Source: Rhizobium bangladeshense
GTDB lineage: Bacteria > Pseudomonadota > Alphaproteobacteria > Rhizobiales > Rhizobiaceae
Assembly: GCF_017357245.1 (NCBI RefSeq)
Contig: NZ_CP071612.1
Location: 4,019,501 to 4,083,500, forward strand
Direction: 5' to 3'
Length of the DNA stretch: 64,000 nucleotides
Position numbers and translations under genes: made by a program. Numbering within the stretch: the stretch's first letter is position 1; each line of letters opens with the position of its first letter. The notes under the pieces were generated by a model that was not told the origin of the DNA, searched no databases, and saw only the letters and a program-made list of their open reading frames with translations. Of the stretch, positions 18,822 to 27,361 are shown piece by piece.

Positions 18822-20102
18822 ATGGAACTCTGGATCCTGTTCGGTGTTTTCACCACCCTGATGCTGATCGGTACGCCCATCGCCTTCTGTCTCGGTGTCG
18901 CCAGCTTCGCCACGGTGCTCTACATGGGCCTGCCGCCGCTGGTCGTCTTTCAGCGGCTGAATTCCGGCATGAGCGTGTTTTCGCTGCTTGCCATCCCCTT
19001 CTTTATCTATGCCGGCGATCTGATGGTCCGCGGCGGCATCGCAAGCCGCATCGTCGCCTTCGCGGCGTCGCTGGTCGGCCACGTGCGCGGCGGCCTCGGC
19101 CAGGTCAACATCGTCACCGCGACGCTGTTCGGCGGCATTTCCGGTTCGGCGGTGGCGGAAGCCGCAGCCGTCGGCGGCCTGATGATCCCGCAGATGAAGC
19201 AACGCGGCTACGGCGCTGACTACGCGGTCAACGTCACTTCAATGGCGGCGCTGATCGCGCTGCTGCTGCCGCCCTCCCACAACATGATCATCTATTCGAT
19301 CTCCGCCGGCGGCAAGATATCCGTCGCGGACCTGTTCACCGCCGGCGTGCTGCCCGGTCTGCTCCTCGCCGTTGCGCTGATGGCGACCGCCTACGTCGTG
19401 GCACGCTCGCGCGGTTACCCGACCGAGTCCTTCCCCGGCTTTGCGGTGGCCGCTCATCTGCTCGCTGTCGCTGTGCCCGGGCTGCTGCTGATCGCCATCA
19501 TCTTTGGCGGCGTGAGGTCCGGCATCTTCACCGCAACTGAAAGCTCGTGCATCGCGGTTATCTATGCGCTGCTGGTAACCCTCTTCGTCTATCGACAGAT
19601 GGGCTGGAAGGATTTTGTCCACGCCACTCAAGGCGCCGTGCGTACGACGGCGATGGTGCTTCTGATCATCGGCACGGCTGCCGCCTTCTCCTGGCTGATG
19701 GCCTTCCTCAAGGTGCCGGCTTCGCTGGTCATCTGGATGAAGTCCGTCGCCGACGACCCGCTGACAGTGCTGCTCCTGCTCAATGTCCTCATGCTCGTGC
19801 TTGGCACCTTCATGGACATGGGGCCGACCATCATTATCTGCACGCCGATCTTCCTGCCTGTGGCGCAGGCCTATGGTGTCGATCCGGTGCATTTTGGCGT
19901 GATCATGATCCTGAATTTCGGTATCGGGTTGAACACGCCTCCGGTCGGCGCAGTGCAATTCGTGGCTTGCGCAGTCGGCAAGATTTCAGTCTGGGAAGCT
20001 ATGCGTTCGATCTGGCCGTTCTATGGTGCAGGCCTCGTCGTCCTCGGCTTAGTTACGTATATCCCGGCAATCTCGCTGTGGCTGCCGGCCATGTTCAAAT
20101 AG
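18822..20102 (+). CDS. dctM: TRAP transporter large permease (DctM family)
   Basis: A 426-residue, roughly 12-helix permease: ATLFGGISGSAVAEAAAVGGLMIPQMKQRGY, ALIALLLPPSHNMIIYS, GIFTATESSCIAVIYALLV, FMDMGPTIIICTPIFLPVA and GIGLNTPPVGAVQF are standard DctM segments that make the ion-coupled path. It lies between dctQ and the regulator gene with gaps of 4 and 9 bases, so one transcript is likely. Confidence 0.95.
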   Translation: MELWILFGVFTTLMLIGTPIAFCLGVASFATVLYMGLPPLVVFQRLNSGMSVFSLLAIPFFIYAGDLMVRGGIASRIVAFAASLVGHVRGGLGQVNIVTATLFGGISGSAVAEAAAVGGLMIPQMKQRGYGADYAVNVTSMAALIALLLPPSHNMIIYSISAGGKISVADLFTAGVLPGLLLAVALMATAYVVARSRGYPTESFPGFAVAAHLLAVAVPGLLLIAIIFGGVRSGIFTATESSCIAVIYALLVTLFVYRQMGWKDFVHATQGAVRTTAMVLLIIGTAAAFSWLMAFLKVPASLVIWMKSVADDPLTVLLLLNVLMLVLGTFMDMGPTIIICTPIFLPVAQAYGVDPVHFGVIMILNFGIGLNTPPVGAVQFVACAVGKISVWEAMRSIWPFYGAGLVVLGLVTYIPAISLWLPAMFK

Positions 20103-20111
20103 GAGACCGAC

Positions 20112-20885
20112 ATGGCGGCCGATACAGCCGTTGATCTCAGGATCGAGCGGAAGCCGAAACTTTCCGAAAGCGTGGTTTCGGCCATCCGCACACAGGTCTT
20201 GTCCGGGGGTTACGCGCCCGGCGAGAAGCTGCCGACGGAAACGCGGATGGGTGAGCTTTTCGGCGTCAGCCGCACTGTTGTCCGCGAGGCGATTGCAACC
20301 CTTGCCGCCGACGGCCTCGTCGAGGCCCGCCAGGGCGCCGGCGTATTCGTCAAAAATCATCCAACGATCGCCTTCGGCGCGATCAGCCTCGATGTCGGCA
20401 ACAAGATTTCCCATGCACTCAACGTCATCGAAGTGCGCATGGGTCTAGAGATCGAAAGCGCGGGCCTCGCCGCGCTGCGGCGCAATGCCGCCCAGGAGGC
20501 GCAGATCCAGGAAGCCTTCTTCGAGTTCGACCGTTTGCTCGAGCGCGGCGAAGCAACGGGCAAGAGCGACTTCGCTTTCCACCGGGAAATTGCTGCTGCC
20601 ACCAACAATTCATATTATGTCGAAGTTCTCGATGCGCTCGGCATGCGGGCGATCCCCTGCGACATCGCCTCGCCCTGGGGCACGGACAGCACGCTGTCGC
20701 GCGACTATCAGGAAGGGCTGCAGCGCGAACATCTGGCCATTCTGAAGGCGATTTCTGCCGGCGACCCGGAAGCCGCCCGCGCCGCCATGCGCGCTCACCT
20801 GACCGCAAGCCAGGAGCGCTACCGCACCCTGCTGAGCGGCCAGCAGGCCAGATGGCTTTCAAGCGCCCCTAAACGCAAGGCCTGA
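20112..20885 (+). CDS. GntR-family regulator, FadR subfamily
   Basis: A 257-residue repressor-type protein. The N-terminal winged helix (residues about 15-80) has LSESVVSAIRTQVLSGGYAPGEKLPTETRMGELFGVSRTVVREAIATLAADGLVEARQGAGVFV; the C-terminal all-helical FCD domain contains DFAFHREIAAATNNSYYVEVL and EHLAILKAISAGDPEAARAAMRAHL, which hold metal/ligand-binding Asp and His residues. It is translated just after dctM and most likely represses this operon until the transported acid or a product binds. A candidate site is at 16792-16804. Confidence 0.9.
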   Translation: MAADTAVDLRIERKPKLSESVVSAIRTQVLSGGYAPGEKLPTETRMGELFGVSRTVVREAIATLAADGLVEARQGAGVFVKNHPTIAFGAISLDVGNKISHALNVIEVRMGLEIESAGLAALRRNAAQEAQIQEAFFEFDRLLERGEATGKSDFAFHREIAAATNNSYYVEVLDALGMRAIPCDIASPWGTDSTLSRDYQEGLQREHLAILKAISAGDPEAARAAMRAHLTASQERYRTLLSGQQARWLSSAPKRKA

Positions 20886-20912
20886 AGAAGATCACGTAAA
20901 GTTCAGGGCGCT

Positions 20913-22088
20913 TTAGATCCGCATGCCGGGAATGGCGAGCGGATTGTCGGAGAGCGCCGCACGGTCGGGCGTATCGATGCGCGGCTTGCCGAGGAAGGCG
21001 TCGAAGAGATCCTTCACGAAGGCTTCGGGCAGATCCTTGGTGATCAGCACCATGCGCGTGCGCCTGTCCTTCGGGTCAGGCCAGGCGGGAAGCCGCACCG
21101 GCGGATGGAAGATGCTTTGCACGCCGTGCAGCACCAGCGGCCGGTCCGGACGGTCCGAAACGGAAACGATCGCCTTCATCCTCAGCAGCTTGTCGCCATG
21201 GGCCGATCGCAAGAGATCGATGAACATTTCGAGCGCCACTGGATCGATCGCCTTTTCCTCGATAATCGAGAAGGATCGGATCGAGGCGTCGTGACGGTTG
21301 ATGTCGTGCGCATCCTGGTGACCGTGATGGCCGTGGTGATGTTGATCATCGCCGACCTGCTCATCGTCGCCGTCATGATGATGGTGATGATCGTGACGGT
21401 GGTGATGCGCATCGTGCGCATCCTCATCCCGCAGCCAGCGGCCGACATCGGCGATCTTCGTCGCCGGATCATAGAGCCCGTTCACCAACACGGCAGCGCT
21501 GCCGGCCTCGGCGCCGTCGGCATCCATGATCGCCGCGCGCGGATTGAGCGTCCGCAGGCGCTGCTCCAGCTCCGTCGTTGCCCCGGCCATCGATGTCTTC
21601 GAGACGATCAGCCGGTCGGCGACGGCCGCCTGCTTGCGCGCTTCCTCGTGATTGTCGAGCGTCTGCAGCCCGTTGACCGCATCGACGACCGTGACGACGC
21701 CATCGAGCTCGAAATTGGTGGCGATGATCGGATTGCCCATGATCGCCTGCATGACCGGCGCCGGATCGGCAAGACCGGTCGTTTCGATGACGACGCGCTT
21801 CACCGGCTTGACGCGGCCTGTCTGCACGGCGTCCATCAGGTTCGCCAGCGTATCCACCAGCTCGCCGCGCACGGTGCAGCAGAGGCAGCCGTCGGACAAT
21901 TCGATGATCGAATCGCCGGAACTTTCGACCAGCAGATGATCGATGCCGACATCGCCGAATTCATTGATGATGACGGCTGCATCCTTCATCATCGGATCTT
22001 TCAGGATGCGGTTCAGCAGCGTCGATTTGCCGGCGCCGAGAAAGCCGGTCAGGATGGTGACCGGAATCCTGTTGTTGAACGCGCTCAT
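20913..22088 (-). CDS. CobW-type G3E GTPase with His-rich metal loop
   Basis: A 391-residue GTPase: P-loop TGFLGAGKSTLLN (residues 14-26), metal-binding CLCC motif (C68, C70, C71 in DGCLCCTVRGE), ETTGLADP, and a C-terminal CobW_C domain. Between them (about residues 225-270) lies a long loop of His, Asp and Gly residues with runs of HHHHH, typical of zinc (ZNG1-like) or nickel/cobalt metallochaperones. It is not beside cobalamin genes here, so zinc handling is more likely than B12 synthesis; this is inference. Confidence 0.88.
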   Translation of the reverse strand: MSAFNNRIPVTILTGFLGAGKSTLLNRILKDPMMKDAAVIINEFGDVGIDHLLVESSGDSIIELSDGCLCCTVRGELVDTLANLMDAVQTGRVKPVKRVVIETTGLADPAPVMQAIMGNPIIATNFELDGVVTVVDAVNGLQTLDNHEEARKQAAVADRLIVSKTSMAGATTELEQRLRTLNPRAAIMDADGAEAGSAAVLVNGLYDPATKIADVGRWLRDEDAHDAHHHRHDHHHHHDGDDEQVGDDQHHHGHHGHQDAHDINRHDASIRSFSIIEEKAIDPVALEMFIDLLRSAHGDKLLRMKAIVSVSDRPDRPLVLHGVQSIFHPPVRLPAWPDPKDRRTRMVLITKDLPEAFVKDLFDAFLGKPRIDTPDRAALSDNPLAIPGMRI

Positions 22089-22098
22089 CGATCAGACC

Positions 22099-23232
22099 TT
22101 AAAAAGCTGTCGGGCGCGGCATCGGCACCGGCACGTTGGCGATTGCTCCGGCCGTATCGCCCCTCGCCATCTTTTCCGGCTGCTCGGCCGGCTGCGGATC
22201 CTGACCCGGGATCAGGCCGGCAAACACGAATCGCGGGTCGTGGTCCATCTCCAGGATATAGGGCGAGTGCACCTTCATGCGGCCGACCTCATCGCGGGTT
22301 TCACTGCGCACCTTGGCGCCCTTGGCGCTGCAGATATCGGCGGTCATGTCGGTCACCTGGTCTTGCCCCGGCCCATACGGCTTCAGCGAACCGAGCGTGT
22401 CGTTGCCAGAGAACTGCGTGGTGAAGCCCTTCTGCAAAAGGTTCGCCGTCGCATCGGCGCGCGCCGCCAGGCTGTCGGTGCCGAGCACGACGGAGACGAG
22501 GGTGCGGCCGTTGCGCGTCGCCGAACCGATCTGGTTGAAGCCCGAGGCGCAGATGAAGCCGGTCTTCATACCATCGGCGCCGGCGAAGCGGCCGATCAGC
22601 ATGTTGAGGCTCGGCACGTTCTGCTGGCCGGTGGTGAAGCCCTCGAGCGCGAAATAACTGGCATATTGCGGAAAATCGCGGCGCAGCGCCACCGTCAGCA
22701 CAGCAAGGTCACGCGCCGTCGTATACTGCCCCTTGCCCGGCAGACCATTTGGATTGACGAAATGCGAATCCGTCATGCCGAGCTTCAGCGCGTCGCCGTT
22801 CATCCGGTTCACGAAGCCCTCCTGCGTGCCGCCGATGGCTTCGGCAACCGCGACCGCGACGTCGTTGGCCGATTTCACCAGCAGGATCTTCAGTGCGCTG
22901 TCGAGCGTCAGCTTCTGGCCCGGCTTGAAATACATCTTGGCGGCCGGCTGCGCGGCAGCGCGCTTGCTGATGACGATGGGCGTATCGAGGCTGATCTGGC
23001 CGGCGCGGATCGCGTCGAAGACCGTATAGACGGTCATCAGCTTGGTGAGCGAGGCCGGATACCATTTGCGGAAGGCTTCTTCATGCTCCAGCACGCGGCC
23101 GGTCTGCACGTCGACGAGAATATGCGGATTTGCCTGGGCAAGCGGAACGGAAGCAAGAAAACCGGCAGTCGCGGCGACCAGGAAGCTAAGCGGCCGCACT
23201 GCGGCAAATAAACCAAAGTGGCTCGTCGACAC
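22099..23232 (-). CDS. dacA: D-alanyl-D-alanine carboxypeptidase (DacA/PBP5 family)
   Basis: A 377-residue penicillin-binding carboxypeptidase. All three active-site motifs are present: SLTK (S61, K64), SAN (residues 121-123) and KTG (222-224). The signal peptide has a hydrophobic core FLVAATAGFLASVPLAQA. It removes the terminal D-Ala of peptidoglycan pentapeptides in the periplasm. The C-terminal 100 residues are Pro-rich without the usual amphipathic anchor, ending PVPMPRPTAF. It sits 10 bases upstream of the GTPase gene on the same strand. Confidence 0.9.
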   Translation of the reverse strand: MSTSHFGLFAAVRPLSFLVAATAGFLASVPLAQANPHILVDVQTGRVLEHEEAFRKWYPASLTKLMTVYTVFDAIRAGQISLDTPIVISKRAAAQPAAKMYFKPGQKLTLDSALKILLVKSANDVAVAVAEAIGGTQEGFVNRMNGDALKLGMTDSHFVNPNGLPGKGQYTTARDLAVLTVALRRDFPQYASYFALEGFTTGQQNVPSLNMLIGRFAGADGMKTGFICASGFNQIGSATRNGRTLVSVVLGTDSLAARADATANLLQKGFTTQFSGNDTLGSLKPYGPGQDQVTDMTADICSAKGAKVRSETRDEVGRMKVHSPYILEMDHDPRFVFAGLIPGQDPQPAEQPEKMARGDTAGAIANVPVPMPRPTAF

Positions 23233-23388
23233 GGCTCATCCTTCAGATATCAGGAAATCTCGAAAGCTTCATCTATCTAGCCTATATGGCTATGACATGG
23301 CAAAGGTCATTGACGAAGTAATTTGCATGAGCCTCACGCCCTTGTGAAGCGATCAACGATTGTCAGGTTTGATAACAGGAAGGCCAGT

Positions 23389-24552
23389 ATGCCGATTTTG
23401 AACAGAGCCGCCGAATTGCAGGACGAAGTCGCCGAATGGCGCCGGCATATCCATGCCCGGCCCGAGCTTCTCTTCGCGGTGGAAAACACGGCCGCCTTCG
23501 TGGCCGAAAAGCTCAAGGAATTCGGCGTCGACGAGATCGTCACCGGCATCGGCCGCACCGGCGTCGTCGGCCTGATCAAGGGCAAGGGCGAAGGCCGCCG
23601 TACGATCGGCCTGCGCGCCGACATGGATGCCCTGCCGCTGACCGAGATATCCGGTAAGCCCTGGGCTTCGAAGACGCCGGGAAAGATGCATGCCTGCGGC
23701 CATGACGGCCATACCGCCATGCTGCTCGGCGCGGCGAAATACCTCGCCGAGAACCGGAACTTCAACGGCAATGTCGCCGTGATCTTCCAGCCCGCCGAAG
23801 AGGGCGGCGGCGGCGGCAACCTGATGGTGAAGGACGGCATGATGGAGCGCTTCGGAATCGAAGAGGTCTACGGCATGCATAACCTGCCGGGACTGCCCGT
23901 CGGCCAGTTTGCCACCCGCAAAGGCGCGATCATGGCGGCGACCGACGAATTCACCGTCACCATCAAGGGTCGCGGCGGCCACGCTGCCCAGCCGCACCGG
24001 ACGATCGACCCGATCGCGATCGGCGCCCAGATCGTCGGCAACCTGCAGATGATCGCCTCGCGCACCGCCGATCCGATCAGTTCCGTCGTCGTCTCGGTGA
24101 CCAAGTTCAATGCCGGTTTCGCCCATAACGTCATTCCCAATGACGCGATCTTCGCGGGCACGGTCCGCACCCTGGACGACGAGATGCGCACCCTCGCCGA
24201 AACACGCTTCCGGCAGATCGTCGAAGGCGTGGTCGCAGCCCATGGCGCCGAGGCAGAGATCAGCTTCAACCGAAATTATCCCGTCACCGTCAACCACCCC
24301 GATGAGACCGAGCACGCGGTCGCCACCGCCAGCGCCATTGCCGGCGACGCGAACGTCAACGCTGAAATCGATCCGATGATGGGCGGGGAGGATTTTTCCT
24401 ACATGCTGAACGCCCGCCCCGGCGCCTTCATCTTCATCGGCAACGGCGACAGCGCCGGCCTGCATAACCCGGCCTACGACTTCAACGACGAAGCCATCGC
24501 CCACGGCATCTCCTACTGGGTCCGGCTTGCCGAACAGCGCCTTGGCCTCTGA
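23389..24552 (+). CDS. M20 family amidohydrolase (HipO/AbgB-like)
   Basis: A 387-residue metallopeptidase: WRRHIHARPELLF, GLRADMDALPLTE, the HACGHDGHTAMLLGAA metal site, QPAEEGGGGG, a dimerisation domain with GRGGHAAQPHRTIDPI, and GGEDFSYML near the end. Relatives hydrolyse N-acyl amino acids such as hippurate or auxin conjugates; which substrate applies here is unknown. The ATG at 23389 follows an ACAGGAAGG site; earlier in-frame starts are not conserved. Confidence 0.92.
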   Translation: MPILNRAAELQDEVAEWRRHIHARPELLFAVENTAAFVAEKLKEFGVDEIVTGIGRTGVVGLIKGKGEGRRTIGLRADMDALPLTEISGKPWASKTPGKMHACGHDGHTAMLLGAAKYLAENRNFNGNVAVIFQPAEEGGGGGNLMVKDGMMERFGIEEVYGMHNLPGLPVGQFATRKGAIMAATDEFTVTIKGRGGHAAQPHRTIDPIAIGAQIVGNLQMIASRTADPISSVVVSVTKFNAGFAHNVIPNDAIFAGTVRTLDDEMRTLAETRFRQIVEGVVAAHGAEAEISFNRNYPVTVNHPDETEHAVATASAIAGDANVNAEIDPMMGGEDFSYMLNARPGAFIFIGNGDSAGLHNPAYDFNDEAIAHGISYWVRLAEQRLGL

Positions 24553-24560
24553 CAAGAATT

Positions 24561-24587
24561 AAGGCTTGGCTTCGCGCCAAGCCTTTT
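24561..24587 (+). terminator. Intrinsic terminator after the amidohydrolase
   Basis: Perfect 10-bp stem AAGGCTTGGC / GCCAAGCCTT with loop TTCGC, followed by TTG, lying 9 bases after the stop codon and 20 bases before the tRNA. Confidence 0.8.
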
Positions 24588-24606
24588 GTATGCATGGCAT
24601 GCAAGT

Positions 24607-24683
24607 GGTCCCGTAGCTCAGCAGGATAGAGCACCAGATTCCTAATCTGGGGGTCGCGCGTTCGAATCGCGCCGGGATCACCA
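24607..24683 (+). tRNA. tRNA-Arg (anticodon CCT)
   Basis: A 77-base cloverleaf: acceptor GGTCCCG pairs with CGGGATC (one G-T), D arm TAGCTCAGCAGGATAGAGCA, anticodon stem CCAGA/TCTGG around the loop TTCCTAA (anticodon CCT, reads AGG), T arm GCGCG-TTCGAAT-CGCGC, and an encoded CCA end. Confidence 0.95.
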
Positions 24684-24767
24684 TTTTCATAGGCTAGCCC
24701 AGATGGCCCTGCCGGAGTGGAATGGCTGACCTCCCCTTGCAGATCGACCCTAGCCGCGTTGCCCCTA

Positions 24768-25292
24768 TCAAGCTCGAGGCACTTGGCGATAGACTCCTCG
24801 TTTTCTTATGATCCGCCGTGCCCCTAATCCGAGCAGCGCCGCCACAACCAGCCCGCAGACAAAACCGATTGCGCCCCAAACGAGGCCGGCAAAGCTCATC
24901 GGCAACCCGGGCACGAAGTCGCGCCAGGTATTGGCGAAAACCACATCATCCGCATTCCTCAGCAACACAAAAGGTTTGGCGACGGGCGCGGCGACGCCGA
25001 GCTTCAGCTGCTGCGACTGCAGTTTTTCATAACGCGTGATCGTGCTTTGCATGGAGACGCCGCGGTCGCGCAGGAAATCGTCGGAGGATTGGGCATAGGC
25101 GTTCAGCGCCTGCTGGCGGTCAAGTTGGTGCTGGGCGGCTTGGCGGTTGAAGTCCTCGACGATGACGCGCAACTCATCGATCGCCCCGCCGATCCGCTGG
25201 CGATATTGTTGAGTGAATTCCGGCGCTTGCGAAAAAACCGCGCCGCCGGCAAGTCCAGCGACGATGGCGAAGATCCTTGCAATCGGTCCCAT
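24768..25292 (-). CDS. DUF2937 family membrane protein
   Basis: A 174-residue protein with an N-terminal membrane/signal helix (IARIFAIVAGLAGGAVF), a periplasmic helical stretch with FTQQYRQRIGGAIDELRVIVEDF, which is the DUF2937 hallmark, and a second membrane helix near residues 130-155 (LVWGAIGFVCGLVVAALLG) followed by basic residues. The function is unknown. It is convergent with the tRNA gene. Confidence 0.75.
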   Translation of the reverse strand: MGPIARIFAIVAGLAGGAVFSQAPEFTQQYRQRIGGAIDELRVIVEDFNRQAAQHQLDRQQALNAYAQSSDDFLRDRGVSMQSTITRYEKLQSQQLKLGVAAPVAKPFVLLRNADDVVFANTWRDFVPGLPMSFAGLVWGAIGFVCGLVVAALLGLGARRIIRKRGVYRQVPRA

Positions 25293-25758
25293 GATCCATG
25301 CCTCCGGCTGCTTCCTGCGCTAACGATCCGCAGCCGTAAAGGTTTCTGCCTTCACAATCAGCGGCGCAATGTGATCCAACCTGCTTGCTTCCGACGAGTT
25401 GATTGCGCGACCAAAACTCGCGGCAGCGTCTGCTTTGTCAGCCATGCCGTCCGCGGCAGCCAGCATCACCATCACGACGGCAGCGCCCATCCATATTACC
25501 GCAATTGCGAACGACCCTGTTATCGCATCGCCCCTATTATCGCTGTCATATGATGTCGCAGCGCTTCTCGCGCGATTGCTTTACCCGGACGCAAAAATCG
25601 CCCTCACGGCATATTATCGTCAAGGACTCGGATCTGCCGCTAGGGCATCCAACGCGTTAAGCCCCGGCCGTTCCTCCCAGTCCGAGCTTTTCATCTGATC
25701 TCGTCATCAGGAACTTCGCAATGTCAGCCGCGTTTATGGCGAAACGGGAGTATTGATC
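25293..25758. other. Gap between DUF2937 gene and a small membrane gene
   Basis: About 466 bases with weak coding signal. The only item worth noting is the leftward small frame at 25320-25490. Rightward frames of up to 99 codons (25399-25698) lack a ribosome site and a family signature. No terminator or repeat was recognised. Confidence 0.4.
25320..25490 (-). CDS. Possible small membrane protein (56 aa)
   Basis: An open frame MGAAVVMVMLAAADGMADKAD continuing to a soluble tail ending AETFTAADR. The frame is open and hydrophobic for another 10 codons upstream (ITGSFAIAVIW) without ATG, GTG or TTG, so the true start may be unusual or the gene broken. No homology known to me; no clear ribosome site. 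Confidence 0.25.
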   Translation of the reverse strand: MGAAVVMVMLAAADGMADKADAAASFGRAINSSEASRLDHIAPLIVKAETFTAADR

Positions 25759-25911
25759 ATGTATATCAAGATGGCTTTTCTTGCGATCACCTATGTGGCC
25801 GTCAGCGCTCTGCTGCTCGCTATCGCCTATCAGCCGCAGGGGCCGATGACCACCGAGAAAACCGATCGGCTGGCCGGCTCATCGTTCCTCGTCGAGCGCT
25901 TCGCCGGCTGA
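25759..25911 (+). CDS. Small single-pass membrane protein (50 aa)
   Basis: MYIKMAFLAITYVAVSALLL opens a 50-residue protein with one membrane helix (about residues 5-24) and a short polar tail ending SSFLVERFAG. A GGGAG ribosome site lies 8 bases before the ATG. It resembles the many short rhizobial membrane proteins of unknown role; no family assigned. Confidence 0.5.
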   Translation: MYIKMAFLAITYVAVSALLLAIAYQPQGPMTTEKTDRLAGSSFLVERFAG

Positions 25912-25986
25912 TCGGCCAAGCGCCGGTGTAACAGCGTGCGACCGCCGGCAAGACGGCGATCGCAAGCAAGGCAAGTTTCGATTATA

Positions 25987-26277
25987 TCAATGCGGCTCGC
26001 CCACAGCAGACCCGCTGAGCAGGATTCGGTTCTGCACCGCAGTCACGCCTTCGACTGCCCTGGCGACGGCGGTTGCCCGTTCGATCTCCCCGACAGTACC
26101 GACGGTGCCGGTCAACACGACCTGATCTTCCTCCATCGTCACCTCCACATCCGACGCATCGATGCCGCCGGCGACCGCCAATGCGTTGGCGACAGCTGCC
26201 TCGAGGGATGCGCGGTTAGCGATCTCCGCTTCCACTTCAGGCGCAAGCCCATGAAATGTCGGCTCTTTGAAAACCAT
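25987..26277 (-). CDS. BON-domain protein
   Basis: A 96-residue protein whose last 65 residues form a BON domain: LEAAVANALAVAGGIDASDVEVTMEEDQVVLTGTVGTVGEIERATAVARAVEGVTAVQNRI. BON domains (as in OsmY) bind membranes or other envelope components. There is no signal peptide, so it is cytoplasmic as written. Similar small BON proteins in rhizobia are stress associated, which is inference here. Confidence 0.75.
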   Translation of the reverse strand: MVFKEPTFHGLAPEVEAEIANRASLEAAVANALAVAGGIDASDVEVTMEEDQVVLTGTVGTVGEIERATAVARAVEGVTAVQNRILLSGSAVGEPH

Positions 26278-26338
26278 CTACCGTTCCTCCGTCAAACCTG
26301 AGGAAGAAACGCCATCGGCCCCGTTTGGTTTCGTGCCG

Positions 26339-26989
26339 CTACCACTCCACGCGATAGCGAAGATTGACGCTGCCTGCCTCATCGGACGAAAACGGATTGC
26401 TTACCGAGGCGTCGAGGTTGAGGTTCGGCAGGATCGCCTGATTGACCCCTACCGTACTCGAGAAGTCGCCGCTCGCATTGCTGATACCTGCGCCCGCCGA
26501 AAGCGAGGTTCCCGTCCAGGGATGGATCAATTTCAGCGCCTGCGACGCTGTCACCGAAGCCTGCTGAGCGTCGACTGCGTCATACTGGACGCTGATGGAC
26601 CGGCTTGTTTGCATGTCGAGCGAATCCGACAGTATCCAACTGCGCGAGCGGCTGAGCGTCAGAGCGCCGCTGCCGCGCAGCGTGTCGACGCTGACCCGAG
26701 CGCCCTGCTGCGACTGGCCTGCCGGCGTAACAGCTGTTTTGCTAATCTTGCCCCAGAGCATAGCCTGTTCGGAATCGGGCAGCGGCGCGCCGCCGTTTGT
26801 CGCGGCCAATGCGACGTCGGCACCGGCGCTCGTCTCCCATTCCGCCGGCAGACGAAAACCCATCGTCGCCCTGTACGATCGATCCGAAACCTTGGCAGGC
26901 GACCAGATCAGCAGGTCGTCCGCCTTTGCGGCCACGGCGAGCGAAGACAGGATGGCGAAAAGGATGATGGCTATCTTGAATGTCGTCAT
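26339..26989 (-). CDS. Secreted beta-rich protein of unknown function
   Basis: A 216-residue protein with a Sec signal (FKIAIILFAILSSLAVAAKA, cleavage near residue 23). The mature part has alternating polar/apolar strands (SYRATMGFRLPAEW, VSVDTLRGSGALTLSRSRSW, RSISVQYDAV) and ends SVNLRYRVEW, an aromatic C-terminus like outer-membrane beta-barrel proteins. No family recognised; a small outer-membrane barrel is my best guess. Confidence 0.55.
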   Translation of the reverse strand: MTTFKIAIILFAILSSLAVAAKADDLLIWSPAKVSDRSYRATMGFRLPAEWETSAGADVALAATNGGAPLPDSEQAMLWGKISKTAVTPAGQSQQGARVSVDTLRGSGALTLSRSRSWILSDSLDMQTSRSISVQYDAVDAQQASVTASQALKLIHPWTGTSLSAGAGISNASGDFSSTVGVNQAILPNLNLDASVSNPFSSDEAGSVNLRYRVEW

Positions 26990-27361
26990 GCTCTCAGATC
27001 GTCTAGATTTGACACCCGCTGCTCGCCGGACGATACCGCACGAAAGCGCTCACAACGGACGCGGATAGGCTGCCGGCCGAGCCATCCATCCGATGTCATC
27101 CTCGATTTAATGTCTGGCCGGAAAGGCCGGTGGCAGCTAAGTGCCTGTTTTTCGAATAGACGCCGCAGCGCCTCGAATATCCATCCGGCCATGAGCGCCG
27201 CATGGGAATCACGATCCCTTCCGGAATGTTATTAGCATCACATCCCGTCGCCGCTCTGTAAACCCCTTAGGGGTTGAAATCTGCTGCACCGCACACTTGC
27301 CGCCCCCTCCAAACCCTAGTAGAGCCTGAGCCTACGAGAGAAATTTTTCGCGAAATTCCAT
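26990..27361. other. Gap upstream of dxr
   Basis: About 372 bases. It contains the palindrome at 27261-27275 and no believable gene. A 68-codon leftward frame (26986-27192) lacks a ribosome site and a family signature. Confidence 0.4.
27261..27275. promoter_or_regulatory. Palindrome upstream of dxr
   Basis: AACCCCT-T-AGGGGTT is a perfect 15-bp palindrome about 87 bases before the dxr start. It could be a regulator site; with no T tract it is unlikely to be a terminator. Confidence 0.3.

Noticed and set aside
20881..20907. Terminator after the GntR gene
   Set aside because: Only a 6-bp CCTGAA/TTCAGG pair with a 15-base loop and no T tract.
21105..22424. Rightward 439-codon frame opposite the CobW-type gene
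   Set aside because: Spans two genuine minus-strand genes and has low-complexity content only.
24607..27361. Genomic island inserted at tRNA-Arg
   Set aside because: No integrase, no second copy of the tRNA 3' end in view, and base composition is not clearly different.
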